DNA of 51,061 nt from Nostoc calcicola FACHB-3891 (lineage in GTDB: Bacteria; Cyanobacteriota; Cyanobacteriia; Cyanobacteriales; Nostocaceae). Where the stretch lies: positions 1 to 51,061 of the forward strand of contig NZ_JACJRQ010000050.1 in NCBI RefSeq assembly GCF_014697355.1, written 5' to 3'. The translations under genes and the position numbers were made by a program. This document shows, one piece after another, positions 33,007 through 41,444 of the stretch (position 1 is its first letter; the number at the start of each line of letters is the position of its first letter). A model generated the notes under the pieces. That model had not been told where the DNA came from. It was given only the letters and a program-made list of their open reading frames with translations, and searched no databases.

Positions 33007-34514
33007 GCTTTTACCCTCCCGTTACTGCTCTTGTTGGCAGTTTTAATTAACACAGTCATTGGTTGTTGACTTTGGGTAGCTCGTTGCAGCATTTTAGCGA
33101 TCGCCTCTTTACTACTCTCAAACTTATTCAGGTAAGCTGGTGTAACCTCTAAAATCGCCTTGTCATCTTGCAATTTAACGAGATTTGCATGAGCCAACAG
33201 CTTTTGATTCCTGGGTTTAGCCGTATCCATCACAGAAAGCCAAATTTGATCCAGGTTAGTAGTCTGGGCTGCAACTGTTGGTAACAATTTGTCATCATGC
33301 CCTTTGTCATCTACAGGTTTAGCTGTCACCTTATTTGTGGTGTATACTCCAACTGTCGGTAGCAACTTGCCGTTATGCACAGGTTTAACAGTTAGCGTCT
33401 TGGTTGCACTGACAGGCAATAAACTAGGCATCAGGTTCAGTAAGCAAACTTCTAGCCACACAGCAGCATTTACTGTGTACCGCAGATAGTTTTCTGCTTT
33501 TTGTAACTCTGCTAGAGACAAATTCAGCGTCTCGAAATTCCAGTGATTTGCTAAAGCCTTGAGTTGAGCATAGCTAACACAACCAGTTAGCAGGGATTGC
33601 TCTTTAGGTGCAGACTTGATAATCAGTAAATCTCGGTATGTTTGCAGTAAGTTGGAGAGAATCAATTTGGGCGTTTTACCAGAATCTACTAAAACTCTTG
33701 CTACTTGCAGCAAGTTAAAGGTGTTGTTGGTGGATATTGCCTGTAAAATTGACATTAATTCTGTTTCTGTCACACCACCAGCGATTTCCATGACATGATT
33801 AGCAGTGATATTTTCATCTAAAAGACTCACCTGGCCCAGTAATTGCAGTGCATCCCGCAATCCACCATCGCTGAGTCGTGCGATCGCTGATAGTGCCTCC
33901 TCATCAATAGAGATAGATTCTGCATCTGCTACAATACCGAGGTGCTGTACGATTGCCTGAACAGACAAAGTGCGGAAATTAAACACTTGGCAACGGCTGA
34001 CAATGGTAGGTAATACCTTGTGGAGTTCTGTTGTGCAGAGAATGAAAACAACATGAGGTGGCGGTTCTTCGATACACTTAAGTAAAGCATTGAAGGCGTT
34101 ACCGGTTAGACAATGGCACTCATCGAGAATAAAAATCCGGTAACGTCCTGCAACAGGTGCTAAGGTACTGCGCTCAATTAAAGCACGGGCATCATCTACA
34201 CCATTATTAGAAGCAGCATCAATTTCACTAACATCTAGGCTATTACTGGTTTCAATTGAACGGCAAGATTGACAAATACCACAAGGTTCGTCAGTTGGTT
34301 TCTTAGTGTTGAGGCAATTGAGAGATTTAGCAAATATCCTAGCAGTTGAAGTTTTACCTGTACCTCTAGAACCTGTAAACAAATAAGCTGGTGCAATTTG
34401 CAGGTATTTGACAGCATTAGTCAGAGCAGTTTTGATGTAAGGCTGTCCAACTAATTCGGCTATTGTCTGGGGTCGATATTTTTGATGTAGGGCGACTGTA
34501 GACATAGGATTCAT
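33003..34514 (-). CDS. dnaX: DNA polymerase III gamma/tau subunit
   Basis: A 503-residue clamp-loader ATPase. ALHQKYRPQTIAELVGQ opens the family; Walker A is 48-56 (GSRGTGKTS), the zinc site C67, C78, C81, C84 (CGICQSC), Walker B DECH at 131-134, and TIVSRCQVF the SRC motif with the arginine finger. Domain III helices follow (LLQVARVLVDSGK). The C-terminal part is a Thr/Lys linker plus a short domain, shorter than many τ tails. The start may be ATG 34505 (MSTVALHQKYRP) and not 34514. Hairpins that exclude each other lie in its leader. It loads the clamp together with holA, next in the operon. Confidence 0.92.
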   Translation of the reverse strand: MNPMSTVALHQKYRPQTIAELVGQPYIKTALTNAVKYLQIAPAYLFTGSRGTGKTSTARIFAKSLNCLNTKKPTDEPCGICQSCRSIETSNSLDVSEIDAASNNGVDDARALIERSTLAPVAGRYRIFILDECHCLTGNAFNALLKCIEEPPPHVVFILCTTELHKVLPTIVSRCQVFNFRTLSVQAIVQHLGIVADAESISIDEEALSAIARLSDGGLRDALQLLGQVSLLDENITANHVMEIAGGVTETELMSILQAISTNNTFNLLQVARVLVDSGKTPKLILSNLLQTYRDLLIIKSAPKEQSLLTGCVSYAQLKALANHWNFETLNLSLAELQKAENYLRYTVNAAVWLEVCLLNLMPSLLPVSATKTLTVKPVHNGKLLPTVGVYTTNKVTAKPVDDKGHDDKLLPTVAAQTTNLDQIWLSVMDTAKPRNQKLLAHANLVKLQDDKAILEVTPAYLNKFESSKEAIAKMLQRATQSQQPMTVLIKTANKSSNGRVKA

Positions 34515-34530
34515 TAACCTTAATTTGTCG

Positions 34531-34552
34531 CCCTTACCCCTGTTAAGGGGGT
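34531..34552 (-). promoter_or_regulatory. Mutually exclusive hairpins in the dnaX leader
   Basis: CCCTTA with TAAGGG (34531-34549) and ACCCC with GGGGT (34536-34552) share bases, so only one stem can form. They lie about 17-40 bases before the dnaX start. The remaining gap to 34751 (about 200 bases) holds no gene I can support; a short open stretch with LNLETGGEVYGIYKRA near 34640 may be a worn gene fragment. Confidence 0.4.
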
Positions 34553-34751
34553 GTAATTTTGACTCAAAAGTAGGCTAATTTGCTCAAGCGTTCCCAGTAA
34601 GATTTACCGATACCAGAAGTTGAGTAAACCTAATTATTTAAACCTTGAAACAGGTGGAGAAGTTTATGGTATTTACAAGCGAGCTATAGCCATTTTAGAA
34701 TTCATATCCTTGGCTCATAAAACGCTAAAATTATCTTTTTTACCTGCCTCA

Positions 34752-35105
34752 TTAAGCAGTAGCGAATTCTGTTAAACCTCGTTTACTGGGATGATGGAAA
34801 CCCAAAACAATATCGGCTTGAGGTATTCCGGCTGATAGCAAATCATCAACAACGCATAAATTAGTTGCATCTTCTTCCACCCAAACTTTGCCGTTTTTAA
34901 TGCAGAGATAGATAATAATATACTGGATCTGCTTTTTGTCATCCCAGCCGAACCGAAACCAAAGATATTGATCTCTTGTTTCATCAAAAGCCAAGCGATC
35001 GCTTACTTCAATTCCCGCATTTTTTATAACTTGAGTATTAGTAGTTTCGTAATACTCAGTCAATATCTTCTTGATAGCATTGCGGTATTGTTCTAGCTTA
35101 TCCAT
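34752..35105 (-). CDS. xisI: XisI family protein
   Basis: A 117-residue protein matching the XisI pattern: MDKLEQYRNAIKKILTEYYE, DRYLWFRFGWD-like QYLWFRFGWDDKKQIQY, HLCIKNGKVWVEED and GIPQADIVLGFHHPSKR. XisI was named for control of fdxN-element excision in Anabaena heterocysts, but dozens of XisH/XisI pairs exist in cyanobacteria away from any excised element. It overlaps xisH by 13 bases. The pair arrangement resembles a toxin-antitoxin unit, with XisI the likely partner of the nuclease-fold XisH (inference). Confidence 0.85.
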   Translation of the reverse strand: MDKLEQYRNAIKKILTEYYETTNTQVIKNAGIEVSDRLAFDETRDQYLWFRFGWDDKKQIQYIIIYLCIKNGKVWVEEDATNLCVVDDLLSAGIPQADIVLGFHHPSKRGLTEFATA

Positions 35106-35509
35106 TGCCTAATTTCCTCCTTTTCTGTATTTACAACTATTAACAGCAGGTTATTTTCATTGATGACTGCTTGTACAGATTTACGTTGAAAAAAGTTCTC
35201 ATAGACAACATCATCAACAGCTAAATAAAGCTTATATTCTGGCTCAGTAAGTTGAATTAGTTTCCGGTAGACTATGTATTGTCCCAAGGCATTATGAAAA
35301 TCATACATCATCGATTTGCCGACAAAGCTCTTGATTTCTACAACAATCTTCTGTCCCTGGCGTTCTGCGGCGATTGGTTTTTCTGCTGCTAGGTCAGCGT
35401 AGAGTTCAGCATCCTCATATTTGATAAAGTAAGGATCATCTGTGATAGTCCAACCGTCTTTTATCAATGCGTTCTTGACTTCATTATGGTATATGTCTTT
35501 TGCTGGCAT
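35093..35509 (-). CDS. xisH: XisH family protein (PD-(D/E)XK nuclease fold)
   Basis: A 138-residue protein of the XisH family: MPAKDIYHNEVKNALIKDGW, then D39 (ELYADLAAEKPIAAER), and E58-I-K60 (KIVVEIKSF), then HNALGQYIVYRKLI. D39, E58 and K60 make the PD-(D/E)XK nuclease core, so it may cut DNA. First gene of the xisH-xisI pair, lying between dnaX and dnaN. No fdxN-like recombinase or att site is seen in the window. Confidence 0.87.
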   Translation of the reverse strand: MPAKDIYHNEVKNALIKDGWTITDDPYFIKYEDAELYADLAAEKPIAAERQGQKIVVEIKSFVGKSMMYDFHNALGQYIVYRKLIQLTEPEYKLYLAVDDVVYENFFQRKSVQAVINENNLLLIVVNTEKEEIRQWIS

Positions 35510-35828
35510 GGTGGAACTATTGAGTAATACTCTGATTGTAAAGTGTTTACCATATTGGGTGACAATTAGATTCTAAAACATACTTTTCTATCTTTCCTTC
35601 TTGCACCCTGCTTTGCTTCCTTTTTTCTTGATAAAGCTGGATAATTTTGGCATTTTGGTGGCAAATAGTCGATATCTACCGCCAAAATGCACAGTTTCTA
35701 TTTGTCAAAATCGAGGATTTTCGTTCATATTCTCAGTTTTGTCCAGAGTTCCTCAAATCCCCGTCTAAAGTAAACACCACTCGTATCCAAAACACCCTAC
35801 AAAACTTCAAGATTCCGGTTAACAGTTA
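35510..35828. other. Gene-less gap between dnaN and xisH
   Basis: About 320 AT-rich bases with no convincing gene, promoter or repeat seen on either strand. It should hold the xisH promoter at the right of its transcription start (minus strand) and the end of the dnaN message is on the left side of 35829. Confidence 0.4.
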
Positions 35829-37283
35829 TTAAGCATTTACAGTGTACAGTGGCAGTAAGAATTGACGCATTTCCATTTGCAGTTCTGGATTTGGTCTATC
35901 TCCATAAGGAACCAACATGGCAGGATGATCTGATTGTTGCAAGTGCATTTTGATAGCGGAACTAGGAATTGCCTTGGCTGCTTCTACTAAATACTTGAGG
36001 TTAAACTGGATATTTAATGACATTTCTGATGGTAGATGAGCAGCAATAACTTGATCGCCTTTGCCAAACTCCCGTTCAATTGATAGTCGTAGCTGCTGCA
36101 AACTTCCATCAAACTGTAAGTAAATACCTTTCTCTTTTTTATCTGTTAACACAGCTAACCGTTCCAGTGCTTTGACTAAGAATGCTTTTTCTAGGATTAC
36201 TTCTCGGTCAAAGCTAAATCTTGCCAATAGCTGTTCGCAATCAGGGTAAGTTCCTTCCAAACATTGACATCTGAGGATAATATCTTGCCAAGCAAAACCC
36301 AAGCGATTACTTTGAGCATCATACAACAGATTAATGAATTCGACAGAATCATCCAAGTTACGCGCTAGTTCTTTGAGGACTCGACCGGGAATAGTAAATT
36401 GGATTATCTTTTCAGATTCTACTTGTTTACGGGGTTTTCTACCAATTCCTTGAGTTGAAAGTTCAGTGGTTGCGACTCGATGCCCATCAGTACCAATAAA
36501 CTTTAACTTCTCCTGTGTAAGTTGAATATGAACTCCGGTCAAGATATATTTATTTTCATCAGTGCTTACAGCATAAATTACACCTTTCAAACCATCTTTG
36601 AAAACTGTTGTTGGCAGAGGAATGGGAGTAGCATCAATTGTAGAACTAGGTGGAAATTCTTCAGCACTAATGCCTCTAATTTCATATTTTCCATCAGCAT
36701 CAGATAAACCCAGAGAGCAGATTTTTGTTTGCTTATCCTCATCAATAAGCTGTATAATCTGAGTCTGACTACTGAGGGTAATATTACCATTAGGGCAATG
36801 CTTAACTATTTCAAATAGCATTTCTACTGGCACAGTAATTTCACCCTTGAGCAACACCTGGGCTTCAAAACTTGCCTGAATTGTTAATGCTAAATCAGTA
36901 ACAGTTAAATGTATCTGTTGTGTTTCGATATCTGCAATGATTAGAGCATTAGCAAGAATAGGATGGGTAGGTTTAGCTGGGGTAGCACAACTAACTAAAG
37001 AGAGTGCATCGTGAAATTTAGTTTGTGAGCAGATTACCTCCATTCCTGATTCTATAAGTGGTTTAGAGTTTAACTCTGATTTGGCAGAACGTTTATTAGT
37101 ACGCTTATTTGAGATAGGCTCAGTTGAAGTATCAGCATCTGGAGATGTAGATTTTTTCTTTTTACCTGTAGATATGTCTGGGATATTTGCTGATACTTCA
37201 TTTTCGCCTTTAGGAGTAGCTACACTTGTTTGTTTTGTCTGATTTACAGGCTTTACTCTTTGTTTCGATGCTGTTTGAGTCAT
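35829..37283 (-). CDS. dnaN: DNA polymerase III beta sliding clamp with a basic N-terminal extension
   Basis: A 484-residue clamp. The three-domain clamp begins at M81 (MEVICSQTKFHDALSLVS) and covers THPILANALIIAD, LTVTDLALTIQASF, KYILTGVHIQL, FIGTDGHRVATTEL, and the C-terminal PNPELQMEMRQFLLPL. Residues 1-80 are an unusual extension, rich in Lys, Thr, Ser and Asn, probably disordered (GKKKKSTSPDADTSTEP). Translation from an internal start at M81 would give a clamp of standard size, so extension use is unproven. The clamp holds polymerases on DNA and recruits proteins with QL(S/D)LF-type motifs; three proteins here carry such ends. A chromosomal clamp is presumably also present in the host. 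Confidence 0.92.
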   Translation of the reverse strand: MTQTASKQRVKPVNQTKQTSVATPKGENEVSANIPDISTGKKKKSTSPDADTSTEPISNKRTNKRSAKSELNSKPLIESGMEVICSQTKFHDALSLVSCATPAKPTHPILANALIIADIETQQIHLTVTDLALTIQASFEAQVLLKGEITVPVEMLFEIVKHCPNGNITLSSQTQIIQLIDEDKQTKICSLGLSDADGKYEIRGISAEEFPPSSTIDATPIPLPTTVFKDGLKGVIYAVSTDENKYILTGVHIQLTQEKLKFIGTDGHRVATTELSTQGIGRKPRKQVESEKIIQFTIPGRVLKELARNLDDSVEFINLLYDAQSNRLGFAWQDIILRCQCLEGTYPDCEQLLARFSFDREVILEKAFLVKALERLAVLTDKKEKGIYLQFDGSLQQLRLSIEREFGKGDQVIAAHLPSEMSLNIQFNLKYLVEAAKAIPSSAIKMHLQQSDHPAMLVPYGDRPNPELQMEMRQFLLPLYTVNA

Positions 37284-37600
37284 GATAATTTATTTCTGGT
37301 TGCGTCATTGTTAGAAAGGTGACTGCGATAGCAGAAAAGAAAGGATGTGAAGTTTTGAATCAGATGCTTTTACTCTGTGAGACATACAGAGTTTTACTGA
37401 TACAGCGGATTTCAAGGAAAGTGTTGTACACAAGCTAAGTCTCAAAGTCTCAAAGCCAGATATAAAGCCTGTTTTACTTCTGACTCCTGAATTCTGCTGT
37501 ATATCCCATTTAACGGCTCTCAGGTAAGCCTTTATTCTGATCACAGCTGTTGAGATATTCATTTGACAAAAGCTTCAAATCATTACTAATTTTGGAATAC
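37284..37600. other. Gene-less gap upstream of dnaN
   Basis: About 320 bases without a supportable gene. A short imperfect repeat (CTCAAAGTCTCAAAGCC, near 37441) is present. It should contain the dnaN promoter on the minus strand and the end of the AAA ATPase message. No clear terminator is visible. Confidence 0.4.
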
Positions 37601-39217
37601 CTAATTAGTACGGAACCTAGAAGTACGAAGACCTTTCTTAGACACCTGCACAGGACTGGAAGCTGGTCGCGCAATCTTTGACCAAAACTGCATCCGCTCA
37701 ACAGCAGCAGCATCTTGAACAGCTAAAGGGGTGATGTTTTGTTGGCAATTTTCTAAATCAGCCAGTGTAACCTGCTGAGGTCTTCCCTCATCGAAAGCCA
37801 GTAGTGCTGCTTCTGATGCCAGGGTTTCTAACTCAGCACCACTAAACTTGTCAGTAGCAGCAGCGATCGCCTCTAAATATTCCTGCGGAACTTCTATACC
37901 AAACCGTTCTAAGTGAATTTTGAGAATCTGGCAACGTTCCAACTCAGTAGGTAGGTCAACGAAGAAATTCTCATCAAACCGCCCTTTCCGCTTAAACTCA
38001 ATAGGCAGCGCTGTTGGGTCATTACAAGTTGCCACCACAAACACCCCTGCCGTACATTCAGACATGAAAGTGAGGATATTTCCCAGAATCCTTTGTGAGA
38101 CTCCAGAGGTATCGCCATTAGCTGAAAGTGCTTTCTCGACCTCATCAATCCACAAGATACAGGGTGCGATCGCTTCAGCAGTCTTGAGTGCGCGGCGGAC
38201 ATTGCCCTCAGATTCTCCCACCAGGCTACCAAGCATCGAGGCAATGTCTAATTGCAGCAGTGGAAGGTTGAGTATGGTTGCAATGTTCTTTGCTACTATC
38301 GATTTACCCGTCCCTGGTGGCCCTGCCAGTAGCACACCTTTAGGTTGGGGTAGATTTAGCGATCGCGCTTCCTGGGAAAATAATCGGCTGCGGCGTTGCA
38401 ACCAATCCCGCAATAAATCCAAACCACCAAAGGGTATGGTCGCTGATTTACCCAATTCGATACCCATTTGAGCCAGTAGGCGGGTTTTGTATTCGACAAC
38501 CAAAGGGATGACCGTAGTATCAATTACTATACCTTTAGAAGTTAATCGCTCCTTAACAGTGAGCCGGAGAAAGTCGCTGATTTCCTCCAGCGTCAAGCCT
38601 AAAGCTGCTCTTGCCAAGGTTTCTTTATCTTCAGTGGTGAGAGATACGGTAAAAGTTACCTCTTGCTCACTGGCAGATTCTTGCAAGTATAGTAAATATG
38701 ATTCTAAGTGGTCTTGAATTTGCTCAATGCTGGGCAAAGGAACTTCACAGCAAGGAATTAGTCTCAGCAGGGATTCGTGCAGTTGAATGTTTTGACCTAA
38801 AAACACAATTCGCTTTTCAGTCGGTTTGAGGCGATGGTACAAGTTTTTTACTCTGGTGAGAACTTCCCAACTCAATTGCAAAGAGTTTTTACCGACAAAA
38901 GGGTGAACATCTCCCAGGATGAAAACCCCATTACCGCCGAAATTGTTGATATACTCGAACACATATATTAAAGGGTCTGTGTTATGAGGCTTTTTATACG
39001 TCTCGACTGATTTGAACACCAGTCCACCGTCGTCAGCAATCAGACATTGCTCCAAGCCGGAAACTCCCAAATTCCAGAAGTACACAGGACTGTTAAGTTT
39101 GTCCATCACTTCAGTAGTTAACCACTGAATGATAGTGGCTTCTTCGGGGGACAGAACATCTATTGCCACGATGGGTATTTGAGAGTCAATGGTGGTAATC
39201 AGGTTTGATAGTTTCAT
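37601..39217 (-). CDS. AAA+ ATPase, Ycf46-like
   Basis: A 538-residue AAA protein, with Walker A at 299-306 (GPPGTGKS), Walker B near 354-359 (CILWIDEVEKAL), a sensor region FVVATCNDPTALP, arginine finger FKRKGRFDENFFVDLP and the α-helical lid. The N-terminal 190 residues (VAIDVLSPEEATIIQWL; FILGDVHPFV) and the DTTVIPLVVEYKTRLL region before the ATPase fit the Ycf46 group of cyanobacteria and plastids. Ycf46 relatives are hexameric ATPases of unclear substrate, linked to carbon acclimation in Synechocystis. The last gene of a minus-strand operon with Ycf35 and DUF2997; the 85-residue gene overlaps its start by 4 bases. A private regulatory ATPase for the element is inferred. Confidence 0.85.
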   Translation of the reverse strand: MKLSNLITTIDSQIPIVAIDVLSPEEATIIQWLTTEVMDKLNSPVYFWNLGVSGLEQCLIADDGGLVFKSVETYKKPHNTDPLIYVFEYINNFGGNGVFILGDVHPFVGKNSLQLSWEVLTRVKNLYHRLKPTEKRIVFLGQNIQLHESLLRLIPCCEVPLPSIEQIQDHLESYLLYLQESASEQEVTFTVSLTTEDKETLARAALGLTLEEISDFLRLTVKERLTSKGIVIDTTVIPLVVEYKTRLLAQMGIELGKSATIPFGGLDLLRDWLQRRSRLFSQEARSLNLPQPKGVLLAGPPGTGKSIVAKNIATILNLPLLQLDIASMLGSLVGESEGNVRRALKTAEAIAPCILWIDEVEKALSANGDTSGVSQRILGNILTFMSECTAGVFVVATCNDPTALPIEFKRKGRFDENFFVDLPTELERCQILKIHLERFGIEVPQEYLEAIAAATDKFSGAELETLASEAALLAFDEGRPQQVTLADLENCQQNITPLAVQDAAAVERMQFWSKIARPASSPVQVSKKGLRTSRFRTN

Positions 39218-39471
39218 TGTTGCGAATTTTGATCGGGTACGGGAGAAAGTTTTTCGTGAGTGGTAACAAGATGCACGACTACTTCGTAAACTTCGGCATC
39301 GCCGTTAAACACTTCAGCAATTCCAGAAGAATTTGGATGAGCAATGGCGGAAATTAGGGCATTGACTAAAGCGCACAGTCCCTCCGCGTTTCCTTTGATA
39401 ATTAGTGGTTCCCGCGCTCCTTTTGAGGGGTAAATATGCAGCATCGGATAATCTTCAGGTAGTTCGCTCAT
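39214..39471 (-). CDS. Small protein coupled to the Ycf46-like ATPase gene
   Basis: An 85-residue protein (DYPMLHIYPSKGAREPLIIKG then AEGLCALVNALISAI, VYEVVVHLV). The β-β-α-β pattern with PLIIKGNAEGL and YEVVV resembles small proteins sometimes annotated as Imm32-type immunity proteins, a comparison from memory only. It overlaps the ATPase gene by 4 bases (ATGA) and is a likely partner or regulator of it. A strong GGGGG/CCCCC hairpin lies in its leader. Confidence 0.6.
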   Translation of the reverse strand: MSELPEDYPMLHIYPSKGAREPLIIKGNAEGLCALVNALISAIAHPNSSGIAEVFNGDAEVYEVVVHLVTTHEKLSPVPDQNSQQ

Positions 39472-39484
39472 AGAAAAATTGTGC

Positions 39485-39507
39485 GGGGGGATTTTCCTCG
39501 CTCCCCC
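39485..39507 (-). promoter_or_regulatory. G/C hairpin in the leader of the 85-aa gene
   Basis: GGGGG (39486-39490) pairs with CCCCC (39503-39507) across a 12-base loop, between the DUF2997 gene and the 85-residue gene, 15-36 bases before the start codon. Confidence 0.4.
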
Positions 39508-39516
39508 ATCGAATGT

Positions 39517-39723
39517 TTATTGGTGCAGCCGTTGTTGATGAGTAATAATGCTACGAAGCTGTTGCTGAGATTCTGGTTTGTAAGTGCGATCGCCCTTTAC
39601 CACACCCAAAGCTTCCTCAAAGGGTTGAGTTGCTTCTAGGCACGACAATCCCTCAAATCCCTCGGCTTCTATTTTCACTTCACCTGTAGCAGTGTCAAAA
39701 TGTATCAATATTGCCCGTTCCAT
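39517..39723 (-). CDS. DUF2997 family protein
   Basis: A 68-residue protein with the DUF2997 pattern: an opening ILIHFDTATGEVKIEAEGFEG followed by SCLEATQPFEEALG. DUF2997 proteins almost always sit next to a Ycf35 (DUF1257) gene in cyanobacteria, as here (3-base gap from the 148-residue gene). Function unknown. The tail is Gln-rich. Confidence 0.85.
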   Translation of the reverse strand: MERAILIHFDTATGEVKIEAEGFEGLSCLEATQPFEEALGVVKGDRTYKPESQQQLRSIITHQQRLHQ

Positions 39724-39726
39724 AAA

Positions 39727-40173
39727 TTACCTCCGAACTTGTTGAGTTTGCTGATGTGCTGAAAATGCAAGGCGCAGAGTATGTACCTGACCATTGGTTT
39801 CTTCTGTGATGGTGCATTCTCCCAGATGTTCTTGTAACTGGGCTGCTTTAGCGCGAACCATCTTCTGTCCGTAGGCTTGTATTAAGGTGTGCGAAAAGAA
39901 GTCTTCTCCTAGTCGGGGTACAGTTTCATAGGCATCATGGATGAGTTGATACACCCCTGCCTCCCGATCCCACTTAAACCCGATATCTGCGCGGACACTT
40001 AAACTACGGCCAGGGACAACAATCTCAGCACTTTGTCCTTGGGAGTCGTCGTAATAACCTCTCAGGGATTGTGGTTTTTCATAAACTTGAACGGTAAGCT
40101 GCAAATCTTGTAGAGCTTGTACTAAACATTCACGGTTAGTTAGTTTTGTAGTGACAGTTGAAAAATGTGACAT
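39727..40173 (-). CDS. DUF1257 (Ycf35) protein
   Basis: A 148-residue member of the Ycf35/DUF1257 family: SHFSTVTTKLTNRECLVQAL, AEIVVPGRSL, DIGFKWDREAGVYQLIHD and HTLIQAYGQKMVRAKA. GAGGTAGGAA precedes the start codon. Ycf35 is a conserved small protein of cyanobacteria and red-lineage plastids with unknown role. It is followed by DUF2997, the 85-residue protein and the Ycf46-like ATPase in a single operon, so an ATPase-linked function is likely (inference). Confidence 0.88.
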   Translation of the reverse strand: MSHFSTVTTKLTNRECLVQALQDLQLTVQVYEKPQSLRGYYDDSQGQSAEIVVPGRSLSVRADIGFKWDREAGVYQLIHDAYETVPRLGEDFFSHTLIQAYGQKMVRAKAAQLQEHLGECTITEETNGQVHTLRLAFSAHQQTQQVRR

Positions 40174-40228
40174 TTCCTACCTCTAAATACTGTGGACTGG
40201 TAAATTAATGCGAACAGTGGTGATAGAC

Positions 40229-40321
40229 AAGGAAGCAAAAAGTTCCTTCCCTTCTCAGTTCCGTAGCAAGCTTGGGAAGTGTGGGCGTATTGTCTTCCTC
40301 TACACCCACACCTCGTTTTCG
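40229..40321 (-). promoter_or_regulatory. Two stem-loops between the 361-aa gene and ycf35-like gene
   Basis: AAGGAA with TTCCTT (40229-40248) and GTGTGGG with CCCACAC (40279-40321, 29-base loop) lie in the 185-base gap before the Ycf35 gene. They may serve processing or partial termination between the two cistrons. Confidence 0.4.
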
Positions 40322-40358
40322 ATCAAGGACGATACAGACACGCTCTTGATTGTTTTTT

Positions 40359-41444
40359 CTAGCGAAGTTTGAGAGACATTGCTGTGGCTCTGGTTAATCC
40401 CATGCCTTCATCACTTGCTAATCGTTGAAGATGGCGTTGTTCATCCAGAAGCTTGGAACAAATTTCATCCATTTTTTCCTGCAACTGAGAACGCCCTTGT
40501 GAATCTAGCTTTTTGGCATCCACAGAAGCGTTTTCGAGAACATTTTCTAGATGAGCCATCATTTGTCCAAGGCTGCTACCTGCTTCAAAACTGGCGTTAG
40601 CCAAAAGCATTTGGACTTTCTTGAAATGGCGTTCCATCTTCTTCTTGAAGTTGACTGGCTTGCGTCCTGGTTCCCAATTGCTCAAATCTTCGAGCAACTG
40701 GGCTGCTAGTTGTTCACCTCCTGCGATCGCTGATTCCCTCAATGTTTGTTCCAAATTTCTGTCATACTGTTCGATAAACCGAGTTATTTGCTCTAAGCAT
40801 TCAGCTTGCTTCTCTGACAGTTGTTCACTGATGGCAGGAATAATAACAGGACGACCAATTACTACTTGTAAATAGTCCTCTAATTCCTCTAAACAAGGAA
40901 AAGCTTTTACTAGGTTCTGCTTAACTTCTTGTTGCTGTTCTACAGGTAACTGCCAAGCATTGAGTGAAAGAAATTTGTCAATACGTTCTTGATAGTCTGT
41001 GTACCCCTTGTCATACTCTTCTCTCAATTGAGTGCGTAAAATAGGTGCAATATTATCCCGAATTTCGATTAGTTGATTCCAGACTAAGGGTGCTAAGTCT
41101 ATAGGACAAATCCAATCACCATTGTCATAATTCATCCATTCTTGCACTGAAGTAATTTCTTGCCTTAATTGGTTCGCTGCTTCGTCTAAAGCTTTAAAAA
41201 CCTTGATGCCCTTTAAACCAACTTCTGAGGTTGTGACCTTCACTAAGTCAGATTCTTGCTCATCTTCTTGAGAATATTTGAGAACATCTTTCCATTTGGG
41301 AGCATTACTCTTAGTTGTCTTCTTTAACTGAATCTTGAAGCGGATGCGAGTTTTGTTCAGTTTAGAGAGGTTATATCTTTCAACAACAGCATCTTTTAGA
41401 AAAGTTTCGGTTGAATTTGTAATCACTGAGTTTACCACATTCAC
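40359..41444 (-). CDS. Hypothetical helical protein, first gene of the Ycf46 operon
   Basis: A 361-residue protein of mostly long charged helices with possible coiled coils (EYDKGYTDYQERIDKFLSL; EKQAECLEQITRFIEQYDRN; KLDSQGRSQLQEKMDEICSK). The N-terminal 80 residues are basic with short β-strands (KTRIRFKIQLKKTT). It resembles, in layout only, plasmid proteins that accompany MoxR/AAA ATPases. It is followed by Ycf35, DUF2997, an 85-residue protein and the AAA ATPase on the same strand. A structural partner of the ATPase is a reasonable guess; not recognised as a family. Confidence 0.6.
   Translation of the reverse strand: MNVVNSVITNSTETFLKDAVVERYNLSKLNKTRIRFKIQLKKTTKSNAPKWKDVLKYSQEDEQESDLVKVTTSEVGLKGIKVFKALDEAANQLRQEITSVQEWMNYDNGDWICPIDLAPLVWNQLIEIRDNIAPILRTQLREEYDKGYTDYQERIDKFLSLNAWQLPVEQQQEVKQNLVKAFPCLEELEDYLQVVIGRPVIIPAISEQLSEKQAECLEQITRFIEQYDRNLEQTLRESAIAGGEQLAAQLLEDLSNWEPGRKPVNFKKKMERHFKKVQMLLANASFEAGSSLGQMMAHLENVLENASVDAKKLDSQGRSQLQEKMDEICSKLLDEQRHLQRLASDEGMGLTRATAMSLKLR

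Noticed and set aside
34752..35509. Xis genes taken as evidence for an excisable fdxN-like element
   Set aside because: No site-specific recombinase and no pair of att-like direct repeats were seen; XisH/XisI pairs are widespread without elements.
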